This document shows, one piece after another, positions 4,993-5,019 of a DNA stretch of 5,019 bases. The position numbers and the translations under genes were made by a program. Position 1 is the stretch's first letter; each line of letters opens with the position of its first letter. Below the pieces are notes generated by a model that had not been told where the DNA came from, made no database searches, and saw nothing but the letters and a program-made list of their open reading frames with translations. The DNA is from JAJCZB01 sp964350195 (lineage in GTDB: Bacteria > Babelota > Babeliae > Babelales > Vermiphilaceae): contig CAYGJB010000035.1 of the NCBI GenBank assembly GCA_964350195.1, forward strand, positions 1 to 5,019. The letters are read 5' to 3'.

Positions 4993-5019
4993 CCGCTTCT
5001 CATTTTCTTCAAAAGATCA

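Noticed and set aside
1..5019. TGA read as tryptophan (alternative code), which would extend the first frame past 9-11
   Set aside because: No conserved gene here has an internal TGA, tryptophans are encoded by TGG, and murB and the zinc-finger-like gene end naturally at TGA.
1..5019. CRISPR array, phage or defence system, transposase
   Set aside because: No spaced repeat series, integrase, nuclease, helicase or DDE-type motifs were found on either strand.

Overview
This A+T-rich window reads like the chromosome of an intracellular, probably protist-associated, Gram-negative-type bacterium. My best guess is Candidatus Dependentiae (TM6). The guess rests on the mix of conserved housekeeping genes with small exported orphans of that style: a right-handed beta-helix (NosD-like) remnant, a short WD40-like secreted protein, and a secreted protein with a Cys/His zinc-finger-like cluster. 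It is an inference from protein character, not from a marker gene. No likely gene contains an internal TGA, and TGA ends two genes, so the standard bacterial code applies.

Layout. Positions 12-410 (+) hold the C-terminal end of a beta-helix repeat protein with no usable upstream start, probably a broken gene. One base past its stop, on the opposite strand, ends a two-gene unit transcribed leftwards: trhO (1414-2343, tRNA U34 hydroxylase, rhodanese type) followed after 30 bp by murB (412-1383, UDP-N-acetylenolpyruvoylglucosamine reductase). A 127-bp divergent region (2344-2470) holds an extended -10 promoter for trhO and a weaker promoter for the rightward genes. To the right, all on +, come a secreted WD40-like protein (2471-3043), a SpoU/TrmH-family RNA 2'-O-methyltransferase (3079-3822) and two small exported orphans (3870-4175 and 4630-4986). 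A 454-bp stretch without a convincing gene (4176-4629) separates the orphans. It contains inverted repeats and hairpins and may be a small RNA, a mobile-element relic or decayed coding sequence.

How it fits together. TrhO and the SpoU protein modify RNA, and MurB makes a peptidoglycan precursor. The exported proteins are unrelated to these tasks and appear to have independent expression signals. The zinc-finger-like gene has a near-consensus promoter inside the end of the methyltransferase gene, and the last two genes share a GGGGG ribosome-binding element. The methyltransferase promoter lies so close to its ATG that the mRNA may be leaderless. I see no defence island, CRISPR array, tRNA, rRNA or intact mobile element. 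The least explained parts are the Cys/His-rich exported protein and the structured gap at 4176-4629.
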